Shown here: positions 36,863-48,366 of the stretch, one piece after another
Numbering within the stretch: position 1 is the first letter of the stretch
Layout: each line of letters opens with the position of its first letter
Assembly: GCF_003945595.2 (NCBI RefSeq)
Contig: NW_024104443.1
Coordinates: 3,100,001 to 3,164,000, forward strand
From: Pipra filicauda
Taxonomy: Eukaryota; Chordata; Aves; Passeriformes; Pipridae
Direction of reading: 5' to 3'
Length of the DNA stretch: 64,000 bases
Notes under the pieces: model-generated
What the model saw: the letters and a program-made list of their open reading frames with translations, nothing else
The model's database searches: none
What the model was told of the DNA's origin: nothing
Program-made: the position numbers and the translations under genes

Positions 36863-38009
36863 CAGTCAGTGCTTTCCAGGCCAGAGTGAGTTGTGCTGTA
36901 ACCAGTCCCAGGCTTCAAGGGCGTAGTGTGGGTGGGTTACCAGGCTGCTCTGCCTTGACCAACAGTCTGGCAACAGGGCCTGCAGCTCTGCCTGTGCTCT
37001 GTGTGGGCAGCAGGCCTTGCCCTCCAGCTCTGCCCTGTGCCCTCAGCACAGGCCTTATGTGCAGGTTTTGCCATGTTCCTGCAGGTCCAGGCCCAGCCCT
37101 TCCTCACATGCACACACACACTCACGGTGAGGTGGTTTCAACCCATATCAACAATTCAGTGAGATTCGGATCCAGGATCTCACAGTATACCAATATCATT
37201 AAGTATTTCACTGAGTTTCTTCTAGGGGCAATGTTGAGTCTCACAGTCCCCAGGTGTTTTATTGACTCTTTAGAAGTTAGTCAATGAGTTGGATGTATTC
37301 TGCAAGCTTTATAATTCACTGTATTTTAGACTTACTATTGTAAAATAGTATTACGAGCTAATATTCAGAATACATTCAGAAGATACGCAAATAAAGCATT
37401 TAGAGCTTTAGAGTTGGCTTATTGGTGAAAGTACTACTAATTAAACCAATTAAGAACACATGCAATCTCATAAGAGGGCCAAGTCAACTTAATTTTTTTT
37501 ATGAGTAAATAGGTCACATCATTCAGCAATATCAATACTAATTGATTAATATGTTCTACAAATACACAGGAAATGGCAGAAGGCAGGAATCTGATAATTT
37601 TAAAATGAGACTGGTGAAAAATGGTCTTAGCTGAGATGGTTTTAGCTTCCTAATTTTAAGCAACTAAATTAAAACCTTTTATCCTATCACCTGTAAGTAA
37701 TATAATTAATATGCGCAAATTAACTAAAATCTCCTATATCCTAATTGACTGAGTCCCATCCTTATCCTTTTGCACTGAAAACTTCTGTAATACCATCAGA
37801 CACATTAAAAACATAGCAAAGCACCTTGAAATATTTTCTATATCTGTCCCTACAAAATGTAACCTTAGTATAACAAAAATAGCTGTTAAAAAAAAGGAAA
37901 AAATTAGTTACAAATTGAAAAATTGCTTTCTTGATGAAATTCTGTGTATAACATGATCAAAAAGAGAATACGAACAGAGCAGAAATTTTGGAAAATGTTA
38001 CAAGAAAAA
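36863..38009. other. No gene seen; GC-rich first 270 bases
   Basis: Bases 36,863-37,135 are GC-rich, with TG/CTG-type text and a short CA run near 37,115. They are not CR1 and were not recognised. From 37,140 to 38,009 the DNA is AT-rich with no exon or repeat seen. Confidence 0.45.
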
Positions 38010-38862
38010 ACTGTTGATTCCCTCAAAGGCAGGGAGGCCCTGCAGAGAGACCTTGACAAATTAGAGGACTGCTGAATCACCAACCATATGAATTTCAACA
38101 AGGGCAGGTGCTGGATTCTACACCTGGGACGGGGCAACCTCAAATGTACATATGGACTGGGAAATTAGAAGCTGGAAAGCAGTGCTGTGGAAATGGCCTG
38201 GTCAATGGCCAGTTGAATATGAGTCAGCAGTGCCCTGGCAGCCAGGAGGGCCAACCGTGTCCTGGGGGGCATCAGGCACAGCATTGCCAGCTGGGCAAGG
38301 GAGGGGATTGTCCTGCTCTGCTCTGCGCTGGAGTGGCCAGTTTGCACTGCTGTTTGCAGTTTTGGGCACCACAATATAAGAATGCCATTAAGCTATTACA
38401 GAGCATCCAAAGGAGGGCCATAAGGATGGTAAACGGACTGGAGGGGAAGCTGAATAAGGAGTGGCTGAGATCATTTGGTCTGTTCAGCCTGGAGAAGAAG
38501 AGACTGAGGGGATATCTCATCGTGGTCTTGAGCTTCCTCATCAGGAGAATATGAGAGGCAGGTACTGATCTCTTCTCTCTGATGACCAGTGACAGGACTC
38601 AAGGAAATGGCATGAAGCTGAGTCAGGGGAGGTTTAGGTTGGATATTAGGAAAAGGTTTTTCACCCAGGGGGTGACTGGGCACTGGAACAGGCTCCCCAG
38701 GGAAGTGATCACAACATCAAGCCTAATAGAGTTCAAGAAGTGTTTGGACAACTCTCTCAGGCACATGGTGTGATTCCTGGGATGTCCTGTTCAGGGCCAG
38801 GAGCTGGATTTTTGATGAATTTTGTGGGTTTCTTCTAACTCAGCATATTCAATGATTTTATT
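38010..38862 (+). mobile_element. CR1 LINE, diverged 3' fragment
   Basis: The text matches the CR1 region after the FADD box: GGCAGGGAGGCCCTGCAGAG (38,030), then LNMSQQCPGSQEGQP-like text near 38,210. ALRWSGQFALLFAV-like and FWAPQYKNAIKLLQSIQRRA text follows, then NGLEGKLNKEWLRSFGLFSLEKKRLRG near 38,440-38,520, and the 3' untranslated region with GGTGACTGGGCACTGGAACAG. It is more decayed than the copy at 35.6 kb: the tail near 38,850 is only weakly ATTCAATGATT. Reading frames are broken several times. It has the same orientation as the other two CR1 copies in this cluster. Confidence 0.9.
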
Positions 38863-39622
38863 ACTTTTGTCTGTGAAACACCCTGGTGACTGGTATCCTG
38901 AGGGAACAAGCAGTAAAAATATTTTGATGAGAACTCTAGGCCATGCTACAGGTTTTCCATAATTATTATTTTCTGAACTTTGTTCACATTACTAATCAAA
39001 AATTAAGGTTTATCACCCAATTCTCTATCTTTGTCACTCCCACTGCCCTTCCTCACTTTTAGACACAGAAATACAAAGAAAAAATTTACAGTATTCTATG
39101 TACAGAAGGGCTGAACTTTTTCCTATTCCTGCATTTGGATTATAGTTCCTAAAGCTACTCTATCCTTCTGTGTGCCTACATGCAGAAATAAGTTACAAAT
39201 TGGGATGTCTTCTTACTTACTTTTTCTTAAAATATGTTTAATTTTCAAGTATTTTTGAGACGTCTAGTTTAAATTCTAGTTGGTGACTTATTTCACCCCA
39301 TCTTAATTTGCTGCCTGCTTTCTGGTGGGTTTACTGCCTGTATTTTAATCTACTGTTGCATAAAAATATTTACAAACTATCATTTACTATCGTTGCGCAA
39401 CTACACTAAAGATATCTGACTTCAGCCTACAGAAATATAGCTGATAAAATCACCAATTCTTGCAGCTGAACTTGCTAATAAATTAAGTATTTTTAGAAAA
39501 AAATCACTGAAAATATACCTGCAGCATGTGCCAGAAAGTTCTGGGTAATTCATTTATGATATGACAGATTTTGAAATAGCTCAGCTCAGCTATAGGAAAG
39601 AAACAATTTCCCCAAATGCTAA
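38863..39622. other. AT-rich DNA, no gene seen
   Basis: No recognisable feature. Confidence 0.45.
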
Positions 39623-39762
39623 TCATAGAGTCGTGGAATGGTTTGGGTTGGAAGTGGCACAGAAAATCATCTGGCTCTAACCCTCCCGCCATGAGTGGGG
39701 ACACTTTCCACTAGACCAGGTTGCTCAGAGCACTGTCCAACCTGGCCTTGAACTTCAGGTGC
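39623..39762 (-). mobile_element. CR1 LINE 3'-end fragment
   Basis: The plus strand reads as the reverse complement of the CR1 end: ATCATAGAGTCGTGGAATGG, TTGGGTTGGAAGTGGCACAG, then CACTTTCCACTAGACCAGG and CCAACCTGGCCTTGAACTTC. About 140 bases of the 3' untranslated region remain. Confidence 0.92.
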
Positions 39763-40293
39763 ACTGCACACTCTGTACCAACTAAGAAAAGGTACACAGA
39801 TGCCTATTAAAGTGAAAACAAAACTAGGAAAGCAGATATCATCATAGCTACTTTTTGTAAAGCTGCTGCTGGTTTTGTTAACAAGCTCTGTGTTGTTCAT
39901 CTGTCTTCTTTATAACCTGAAAAATAATCTTAAAATTTTGTTTAACCAGAATCCAAAACCATATGCACTCAAGAGACCGGTTTTCTCAGATTGGATTTAA
40001 AAATATCTAATTTTTCTATTACCCTTGGAAGGAAACCCTCCAAGGGTTGATGATCACCATGGCCAACCAATTTTTGACCATTCCTGAATGTTTTAAAGGA
40101 TCTCTGCATGCAGAGCCAGGAAAACCATGACGCATGTGCTCAGAGGATTAATCATCATTTTACACAGTTCGAACAAACTCCAGTAGGGGACCTTACTAAA
40201 GTGTCAAGTGAGACAAATTGCTATGGTCTCCAGCAGGCTGTAATATTCCTTACCTGTCTCTAAGTGGCAAGTAGGTATAGTGTTATTTGTCGT

Positions 40294-40656
40294 TGTCGGG
40301 ACGGGCACCACACTGGGATTTCACGTAGAAAAGCCTTTATTTCATACAAACATGGCCAATTTATAGTCTTTTTCTAGCCAGCGTGTTTCATTACTATTGG
40401 TGTCTTTACTACATAAACATGTCAAGATTGGCTGCTCTGTAGCTTCTGCAAACTCAGGGTGACTCAGCAAACAGTTTGGGCTCTCTGGCTATCACAGCTG
40501 CCCCGCAGCTCTATCCTCCCTGTCCACCCTCTTATCTTCAATGTTTATATTCTTTCACAACTTCGCAGCTGCAATGGCTCAAATTCAGGGCCCAAGCTGC
40601 CCACAGCTCAATTGTCTCCCACTTATTCCCTGCAGTCCCCCTCCCCCTAAAGGCAC
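40294..40656 (-). mobile_element. Probable solo LTR of an endogenous retrovirus
   Basis: On the minus strand the segment has LTR architecture. There is a purine-rich GGGGGAGGGGGAC stretch near its start, a TATA box (TATAAATT, 40,365 to 40,358), an AATAAA signal (40,341 to 40,336), and an end of GTGCCCGTCCCGACA closing at 40,294 with the standard CA. No primer binding site, gag or pol follows on either side, so it is likely a solo LTR left by recombination. The outer start near 40,656 is uncertain and I could not find a target duplication. LTRs of this kind act as promoters and polyadenylation signals. Confidence 0.5.
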
Positions 40657-42952
40657 ACTATTCTCTAAAACTGTAAAAATTGAATAAATCTCTCTGAGTC
40701 TCTTCCATCTATCTGAATTCTAGTCAATCAGCATATAGGAGGGAAATATCCCCATAGTATTACCAGGTTGCTCTTAAACTGAGTGGGTTGGGTCATCAGA
40801 AATGGATGATTAATGAAACTATCTGCCTTAGAAATTTATGCTATTGTATAAATACTTACGTGCTAGTACGAGGGTGAGCAACACTGTTCAAAGGGGATCA
40901 ATCCCATTTTTATCTCCTTGTGTTATGGAGATTGCAGAGCTCTCTCCTTTGGCCAGGCCTTTATTTTTTATTTTTCCTTTTTTTTTTTTTTAGGAGTTTT
41001 CTCTGACGTTTCTGTACAACAGCTTCTTAGAATTATTTTGAAGATGGCAGAACAGTGATGGTCTACAAAGTCTGACCTGAAAAAAGAGAAGAATATTGCA
41101 AAAAGGAGTCTCTGCACTAGACGGATAGAAGTTTGGCATGAACATCAAAGATAGAATCCTGAAAAATATTCTTTTTTCTAATAACAAAGATGTAACACTG
41201 TAAAGTTAGCCTGAAAATAGACTTATTCAGTCTTCCACTCCTTTTTGTGCTGAAAATTCAAATTATTTTCACTTAGATGGGTGCCGTTATCACAAGGCTC
41301 TTTCTGACCTTGCAGACTGAGTAAATGCTAACTCAAACAGCAAAAGGAACAATTTTATCCCCTCCCTATCCTCAAAATTCACAACTTCATTTATGTGTGT
41401 ACGTAGGCACACAACTTCATTTATGTGTGTACATAGGCATACAGATGAACAAGAGGTGTGTAAGAAATCCCGTCACCCTAAAGTATGAGGATCAAAATCA
41501 CTCAACAGAAGACCAAAACTTGTGTGTTTCTTCCATCTGAGGAGCAAATACTTCCCAAAACAGCTATTTAACAAAGCCACTTTGTTCATACAGATATGTT
41601 TTGTTTACGCAGAGATGTTCAGTTACAATGTGTACAGTATGGGATAGAAAATAGGAAAAAACCACATTATATTTATTACCTTTTTTTGAAAAAAAAAGGC
41701 CCCAAACCTATTTTATTTTGCTGTTATTCTGAAAAGCCAGGTAGTGGATATTGGGGTGTTTTCTGTATAATTTCCAGAACTGCCACACCCTGAACCCATT
41801 TTTTTAATATACAGTGGTGGGCTGGTCTCAGCTGAGGGTTACTAAATTTTTCAGGACCTCACCTCTAATTTTACTGAATCAACTGACAGATGCGTGTAAC
41901 ACTCTTAATATTAAACCAGAAACTTTCTTTATCCTGTAATCAGAATATAGGTAATGTATTAGTCTTGTACTTTAGATATTAGCCTAAATACTAATGTTTC
42001 TGAAAAACACAATATGTTTGGAGGACACCTGATACATTAAATCAAAATCTTTTGCCATTTAAATCTATGAATACTGAGAGACCTCTGCCAGAATTTGGCC
42101 ATGTTAGAGGAAGATAAATTTTCTTCTGGAGCCTTCTTGCTCCATTGCTAAATTCTTCCTTTATTGCATAGATTTTCTAGCATAGAATTAATTTGATTTA
42201 ACTTTTCACGGTGCTTTTCTAAACCTTAAAAGTGCACAACCTTTCTCAAGGCAAAGGTAATGCAATCAAGAGCAATAGTAAGAAAACCTGTGGCTTAAAA
42301 AGAATTCATTTTATGTCTAAATTCCACCACATACACATAATTTGCATCTCCATCATATCAGTCTAACATATCAATGGTACAGCAAACACAAATGCACTGA
42401 GGGAATGCATGGATTTATAAATATAAATAGGCAATTACATTACTAATCCACTGGATCATATAACATTCCTAATCAAAGCATTTGACATGAGAACAAAAAA
42501 TATAAAAGAACCTGTAACACCTTACAAGAAAAGATTAAAATTACAGTATGATCCAATTTAATACCCTCTAAAACAGATATTCTTAACAATCCAGGCTTGA
42601 TGCTGACAAACTCCATCATGAACTGCAAAGTTTTCTCTTTCCGTGTAAGTTCACCATTCAGCATTATTTACAATCAATGGAGGAAACTAATGAAAACATT
42701 GAAATAGCACAGATATATTACCATGAACAAATATCATAAACTCTATGTTTTATCTTTCGAAAACATGTTGAAGTGTTGTCATGGATACACAAGCATGGTC
42801 CATCACTTCCACCAGTAAATAAACAAGATTCTCAGAGTGCTTGACAGGATTTACTAGCTCTGTCACATTGTTAGCTGCACAGGGCTGCACATAAGCAAAT
42901 GGCTTGTAGATTTAGAATATTATCCAGGGCAGCATGGGGCATACACACATGA
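40657..42952. other. AT-rich DNA, no gene seen
   Basis: No exon or transposon recognised. It contains a 30-bp tandem duplication at 41,381-41,440 and a T run near 40,978-40,993. Confidence 0.45.
41381..41440. repeat. 30-bp tandem duplication, two copies
   Basis: Units 41,381-41,410 and 41,411-41,440 differ at only two positions (ACGTAGGCAC against ACATAGGCAT at their ends). Because 30 is a multiple of three, the frame across it repeats a ten-residue block, but the frame is short and not otherwise gene-like. Confidence 0.85.
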
Positions 42953-42990
42953 TATCACAGAATCACAGAATGTTTAGAGTTGGAAGGGAC
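42953..42990 (-). mobile_element. Very short CR1 3' tail
   Basis: ATCACAGAATCACAGAATG followed by TTAGAGTTGGAAGGGAC is the reverse complement of a CR1 tail and its last bases. Only about 38 bases are recognisable. Confidence 0.7.
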
Positions 42991-44317
42991 AGATTTTCCT
43001 TTAGAAAAATCAAAGGGCAAATATTATGCTGTATAACTTTACTCTCCTCACTTTTTAAATCAGTTAATCTTTTCCTTTTCTTTTTCAAAAGACATTTGTA
43101 GATTATACAAGGGATCATTCTCTAATGTGATAGGCAACTAGGAATAGTCACCTGCTAAATGCTTAAACAAATGAGAAACATCTTTACATATATGAATAAA
43201 ATGCTGTTTATTCCTCTTTTAGAAGAAAGGTTGTTTTAATGTGTCACCTTGCTGTTTGGTGGTATTGCCATAGTCTTTACTGCAACAAAGTCCTCTCTCA
43301 AACCAGAGAGTGCAAAAATAAGTTCAGTCTTACCAGTACACCCGTCAACAGTTACAACAGGCTTGACTTGATTCTAACAAATCAGCATCTTATATTGGTG
43401 AAGGAATGTAGATTAAATGCCCTAATCTCCTGTTTCAAGAAGTAAAAGCACAGATAGTTAAGAATGCTATCTTTAGCATGGTTTTTTTCCCCCCTCTGCT
43501 CTGTGACTTCTTTACTTACAAAACTTACACTGAACTCATCAGTTGCCTTCAGCTGGAGAAAGTGCTCTATCTGTTCTTTTATTTTTGGCTCAAAGGTGGT
43601 TCGTTTCAGTGAGGATTAGGGAGTAATCCTCATGGATCTGAGCGAAATCACTTTACCTTCAAGTGCACATATGTTTCTGCTAAGCTCAGGAGTGTCCAAC
43701 ATCTCCACCAAGAGTGGGTACCAAGTTTCTAGCCAACAGAATTCTTCACTGCATATGAAATTTACTTTCAACAAATATTTTGCCATTAGCACTCAACTGC
43801 TACAGTATTTACTGAAAGCAATTACAGGGAAGAAAAGAGCCCAGGGAAAACAGATTGATATGGTGAATGGACATTTGTGGCTCTGGCTCTTTGCTTATAG
43901 CAGTTGCCCTTTGCTACTTAAGAGATGGCATTGCAAATCCCATGCGTCTTGTGCGTAACAGCCACGTGGGCTCCTTTGGGCACAGATATCTCTCCTCTGC
44001 TTGACAAGCACTCGGCACACTGGGACACTCAAGGAAATAAACAAAAAATCATAACAATTAGTGCAGTCTTTTATCTCTTACCAGTCCACATACAGGCTAG
44101 GGGATCACATTCAGCTCTTTCAATCCACGTTGATCTGGAAAATACAAATATCTTGAGTTGCTAATCTATGTGTTTAAACACTCAAAGCTCCATTTAAAGC
44201 AAAAGAAAAAAAAAAAACAACTGGTTAAGGCAGTCACAGTGTGCTTCCAGGAGAAACATCAGCAAATATTGATTTGTTAATTTATTCCAAAATTAAAGCT
44301 GAAATCATTACCTTTTT

Positions 44318-44319
<2 letters not shown>

Positions 44320-44371
<52 letters not shown>
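44320..44371. repeat. Uninterrupted poly(T), about 52 nt
   Basis: A pure T run follows CCTTTTTTC. It is unusually long for bird DNA, whose main LINE (CR1) does not make poly(A) tails. No AATAAA signal is visible in reverse complement within the next 40 bases to the right, so a retrocopy tail is not supported. The length may be affected by sequencing or assembly. Confidence 0.8.
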
Positions 44372-44374
<3 letters not shown>

Positions 44375-47300
44375 TGAAAGAAAAGAACAGGAGAAAACAG
44401 ATCAGTGTGTCTTCCAAGACAGAAAAAAGCATAAAGATACCTCTCAGAAATCTACCTTCTTAGATTACTGCTTTTCAGGCCCAAATACAGAAAAGATTTC
44501 CATTCTTTGCAAAATAACGCTACAGTCAGTGAGCAGGCACCACTCCTCCTCTCTCAGGCAGCACATACAGTCTACAAAGCCACACTTCCAACTACGTACC
44601 CAGTGCTGAGAGAGTTAATTTAAATTTGATAACAAATGGCTCTGCTTTTGAAATGAATGTAGCCTGGCAACTTCAACTGAGAACCCTTCATAGGGCCTCA
44701 ATTATGTATGCAGCTTCTTTGAGAAATAGTTTCACACATCTGACCCAAGGCCCACAATACTGTTGCCATGAAATAAGACTGTATCTAGGAAATGGTTCAT
44801 TTCTGTAAAATCTCCTAATTTCTTTACCACCCCATCCCAGGTGCACATGTTAAAAGACCAAACAAAATTACTTATTTTGGACTGTTTTTTTGCATTTCTT
44901 TTATTGTCTCATCCACTACCATCTGAATACAAATTTAACACATTTTTGTATCAGCATTTAACCTGCATGCTTGGGTTTGTTTTTTTTAGGAATTTCCAGT
45001 CACTCTGCCCGGCTATGCTGATCAAAACTGCCATGTGAAACCGAGACAAACAATGGGTTAAATACCCACACCATTTTATTTTATTTTTTCCCTCTCTCCC
45101 CTCAAAATGGCTGCTTTATCTGTATGCACACAGCAATAGCAAATGTTCCTCTGTTATTGTACAACCAAATTGATGTGTCAAGTATTCATATGCTAATGGA
45201 GGTACAGTTTCTCACTTTTTCACAGATAAATTGCAAGGATTGTTACACACAGTGAAACACAAGAATAAACAGCTTTTATTTCAGATGTGATAAGTTACTT
45301 TCCATTCAAAAAACATGCAACACATGCTACTGACCATTATTGGTTTTATTCATTGCCAGTTTGCCTTCTGTTTTTCTCTCTTAGAATGGCTAGAAAATAT
45401 TTAGCAGATACAGCCAAACTTGATACAAATAATTTAATTTATTTTGCTTTGCACTTTCATGACATGAAGTTAATTTTTGCTCAGTTATCATCGGTAATGC
45501 AAGTCATGCAATGGGCACAGTCATTGTTCCCTCTGGAGCATTCGTATTTTTTTAAAGGTTGCAATAGATGAGATTTGGAGATTGGGATATTTCTGTTCAT
45601 GCGTTAACAAAATATGCCATCATATGCATGCCCAGAACCCATTATTTAGGAATATTACTGGTAAAAGATTCCCTACATATAACACAAACCATGAACAGAA
45701 GAAAATAACAGCCAACACCTTTTTGTTCTGTTGAAAAATCAATATCTATTCAAAACCCAAAAATATTAGAAGTTAAGGATGATAATTTGTGTTTTGTACC
45801 TGAAGTAAAATAAGACTCTTTTCAGAGGCCATATTTTATAAATATCAAAAAAATATTTGGCACAGGTAAAATAAACTCGTTTATTAAGCAAAAACTATTT
45901 TTTAAAAGCATGAAAGTGGGTTTACATTTCTAGGAACTGAAGATGTGTGGGTTTATGTAACATACTCAAGGATTATATCTGTGTCCTTCATTTAGATATG
46001 ACAACAGATTTATATAATTACGTTGTTACACAGTGAAATCATAAATGCAAGGAAATTCTGAGTTAAATCCATAAGTCCAGATGGAGCCCTTAATTTAATT
46101 AGCCATTGGCAAATATCTGTGCCACCCTATTGAAGTCCATTTTAAGTCAGTGCAGCCAGCCCACAGAGGAGAGTGATGTAAGCTGCAAATAACTGCTATG
46201 TCTGGGAGCTGTGTATGTTGGGACTTTTCCTTGTCTTTGTGGAGGTAGAAGGTAAAATACCAATGCCAGCTAAGTGCTCACAACATCAGGTCACTGCAGA
46301 CATACAGTAAGAAATTAGACAGTGCAGAAAATAAGATTCTTCCAATGTAGCATCAACTCATCTGTAACATGTCATCCTGCATATTTATGGCGTACATTTA
46401 GCCAAAGACTAATTCTACATTGGATAATTTCTTTGAAATACAAAACAGTTTAAATCCTATCCATACATAACATGTACAAGCAACCACTTGCTGTGAGTTT
46501 GTGCCGTAAAGCTTGAATTATAAAATACATGATTAAATGTGCCCCATTAGGATTGCACTGATCTTGGGGATCAGGTACTTCATGAAGGAAGTCGGAGGTG
46601 GGGAATGTAGTTGATTGGTGTGGTAATTGAAAAAGGATGTTGTATGTAATACTTCAGGAGAAAATATTATATTCACAATCTCGAAAGCTAAAAAGTCACA
46701 AGAGAAATTAGGATGAAAGCTTTTGCTGACCAGTTGACATGTAAGCCACTCCTCTTCTGCTTCATAGCTAAGTGAACATCTTCCTCACAAAAGATCAGTG
46801 CCTAGTTAGCATCCTCAAAAATAAAATGTATGCTTGTGGAAAGATGCACAGGCACATTCAGTTCTCCGAAAGTACAGACTATCAGAGTTAGCTCTCCTGC
46901 TCTGTGTGCCCACACTGTCCATTTTATAAAGGCTCTGATGTTGCTGATGTCCTCCAGGTGTTATCCAAAAAGAGCCATTTTTTGAGACTTCCTTTTACAA
47001 AGCAATCGGGTTGATGCACCAGGATGTCAAACGGAAAAACTAATTAACCGGACCACCCATAATCTCCTCTGAGAAATCCTACAGGTGTCTGAAAACACAA
47101 TGATCAGAGAACAAAAGAAATGTCACAGTGTCAGGGCCCCACTTCTGAGAGGAAGAGAGAGGAAACTGAAGAGAAAAGGACATGTGCAATTTTGGTGTCT
47201 GGCCACGTTCCACAGTAGCAGCCATGGAGCTGATCTACACTGCCCTCGGAGGGCTGATGACTCATTATTCATCCCATGCTCTTGCAGTCAAGTGTATAGA

Positions 47301-48334
47301 TGCTCATTAAAGAGCCTGATTCTGCAAACACTTCTGCACTTGCTTGACTTTAAGTGTGCAAGTAATCCTATTGGGGTGAACCGTCAGCAACTAATTCTGG
47401 GAGCAATGACATTGACAACATCTCAAGAGTAATGTGAAAACAAGAATCAAAATCCCAATGCCTTGAAAACCAGTCTTCACCATATTTTTATTTAGTTTGT
47501 TCTCAGAAGTCTTCTTTCACAGATTAATTTATTTTTTTATACAACTAATTTTGCAGCAAGAGCCAGGGTGGGCAGGGTGGGGAACACAAAGTCATGTAAA
47601 AAAAGAGCAAAATGTGAAAATGTTCAACACATGTGTGGCATAGAAAAATTCAATTAAAATTACAAAATTTATGCAAACATGACAATTTTCATCTAAACCA
47701 TGAGAAAAATACATTTTCTTTTTAATATCATACCTTCTTCCATATGTCAGCTAAAAAATAATGCTTGCAAAGGCAAGTAAATGTGCATGGTAAGAGTTGA
47801 TCAGTCCTTTAAAAGGCAGATACAGCTACTAAGAATATGCATTTGGAAATTACAAAATCTACAGTACTGTGTTGCAGTTGTGTGCATTGAGTTTGTATTC
47901 TTAGAATAGTTACAAAACAATCAGCAAAATATGCAACTCAGTTCTTCTAAAATGAGCAGAGAATTAGATGATACGGTAGTTCTAAGCATGTTGGAGGATG
48001 TTTTGGGGTTTCTGCACCCTTGTTAGGAAGGCAAGAAAAATGCAGTAGGGATAACTATAGTGCGGACCTTCTCCTGCACCCCAGAGAGGATGCTCCAGGG
48101 AAGCAGAGGAGTAAAACTGTGAATAACTCCACTGTGATTCAGTATCCACTGCACAGCTTTGGCACAACTTCTCCCTAGAAATGCCCCATTGAAGACTTTT
48201 TCTGTGTCCCTGTCTTGAAGCTACATGAGGAGTGCACTCAATTTCATAACTATGGTAATTATAAAAGGTTAATCTCCTCACAGTTGTTTTCAGGATACAC
48301 GGAATCAAGGTTTACTTATAAATGTTGAAGCTGA

Positions 48335-48366
48335 TAGAGAGAGAGAGAGAGAGAGGGAGAGAGAGG
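48335..48366. repeat. (GA)n microsatellite
   Basis: About fifteen GA units with one GGGA interruption. Confidence 0.85.

Noticed and set aside
44241..44609. 122-codon frame with a long poly-Phe run
   Set aside because: It is produced by the poly(T) tract; no motif lies on either side.
44372..44700. A retrocopy to the right of the poly(T), read on the minus strand
   Set aside because: No polyadenylation signal lies close to the tract and no coding-like text or target duplication was seen.
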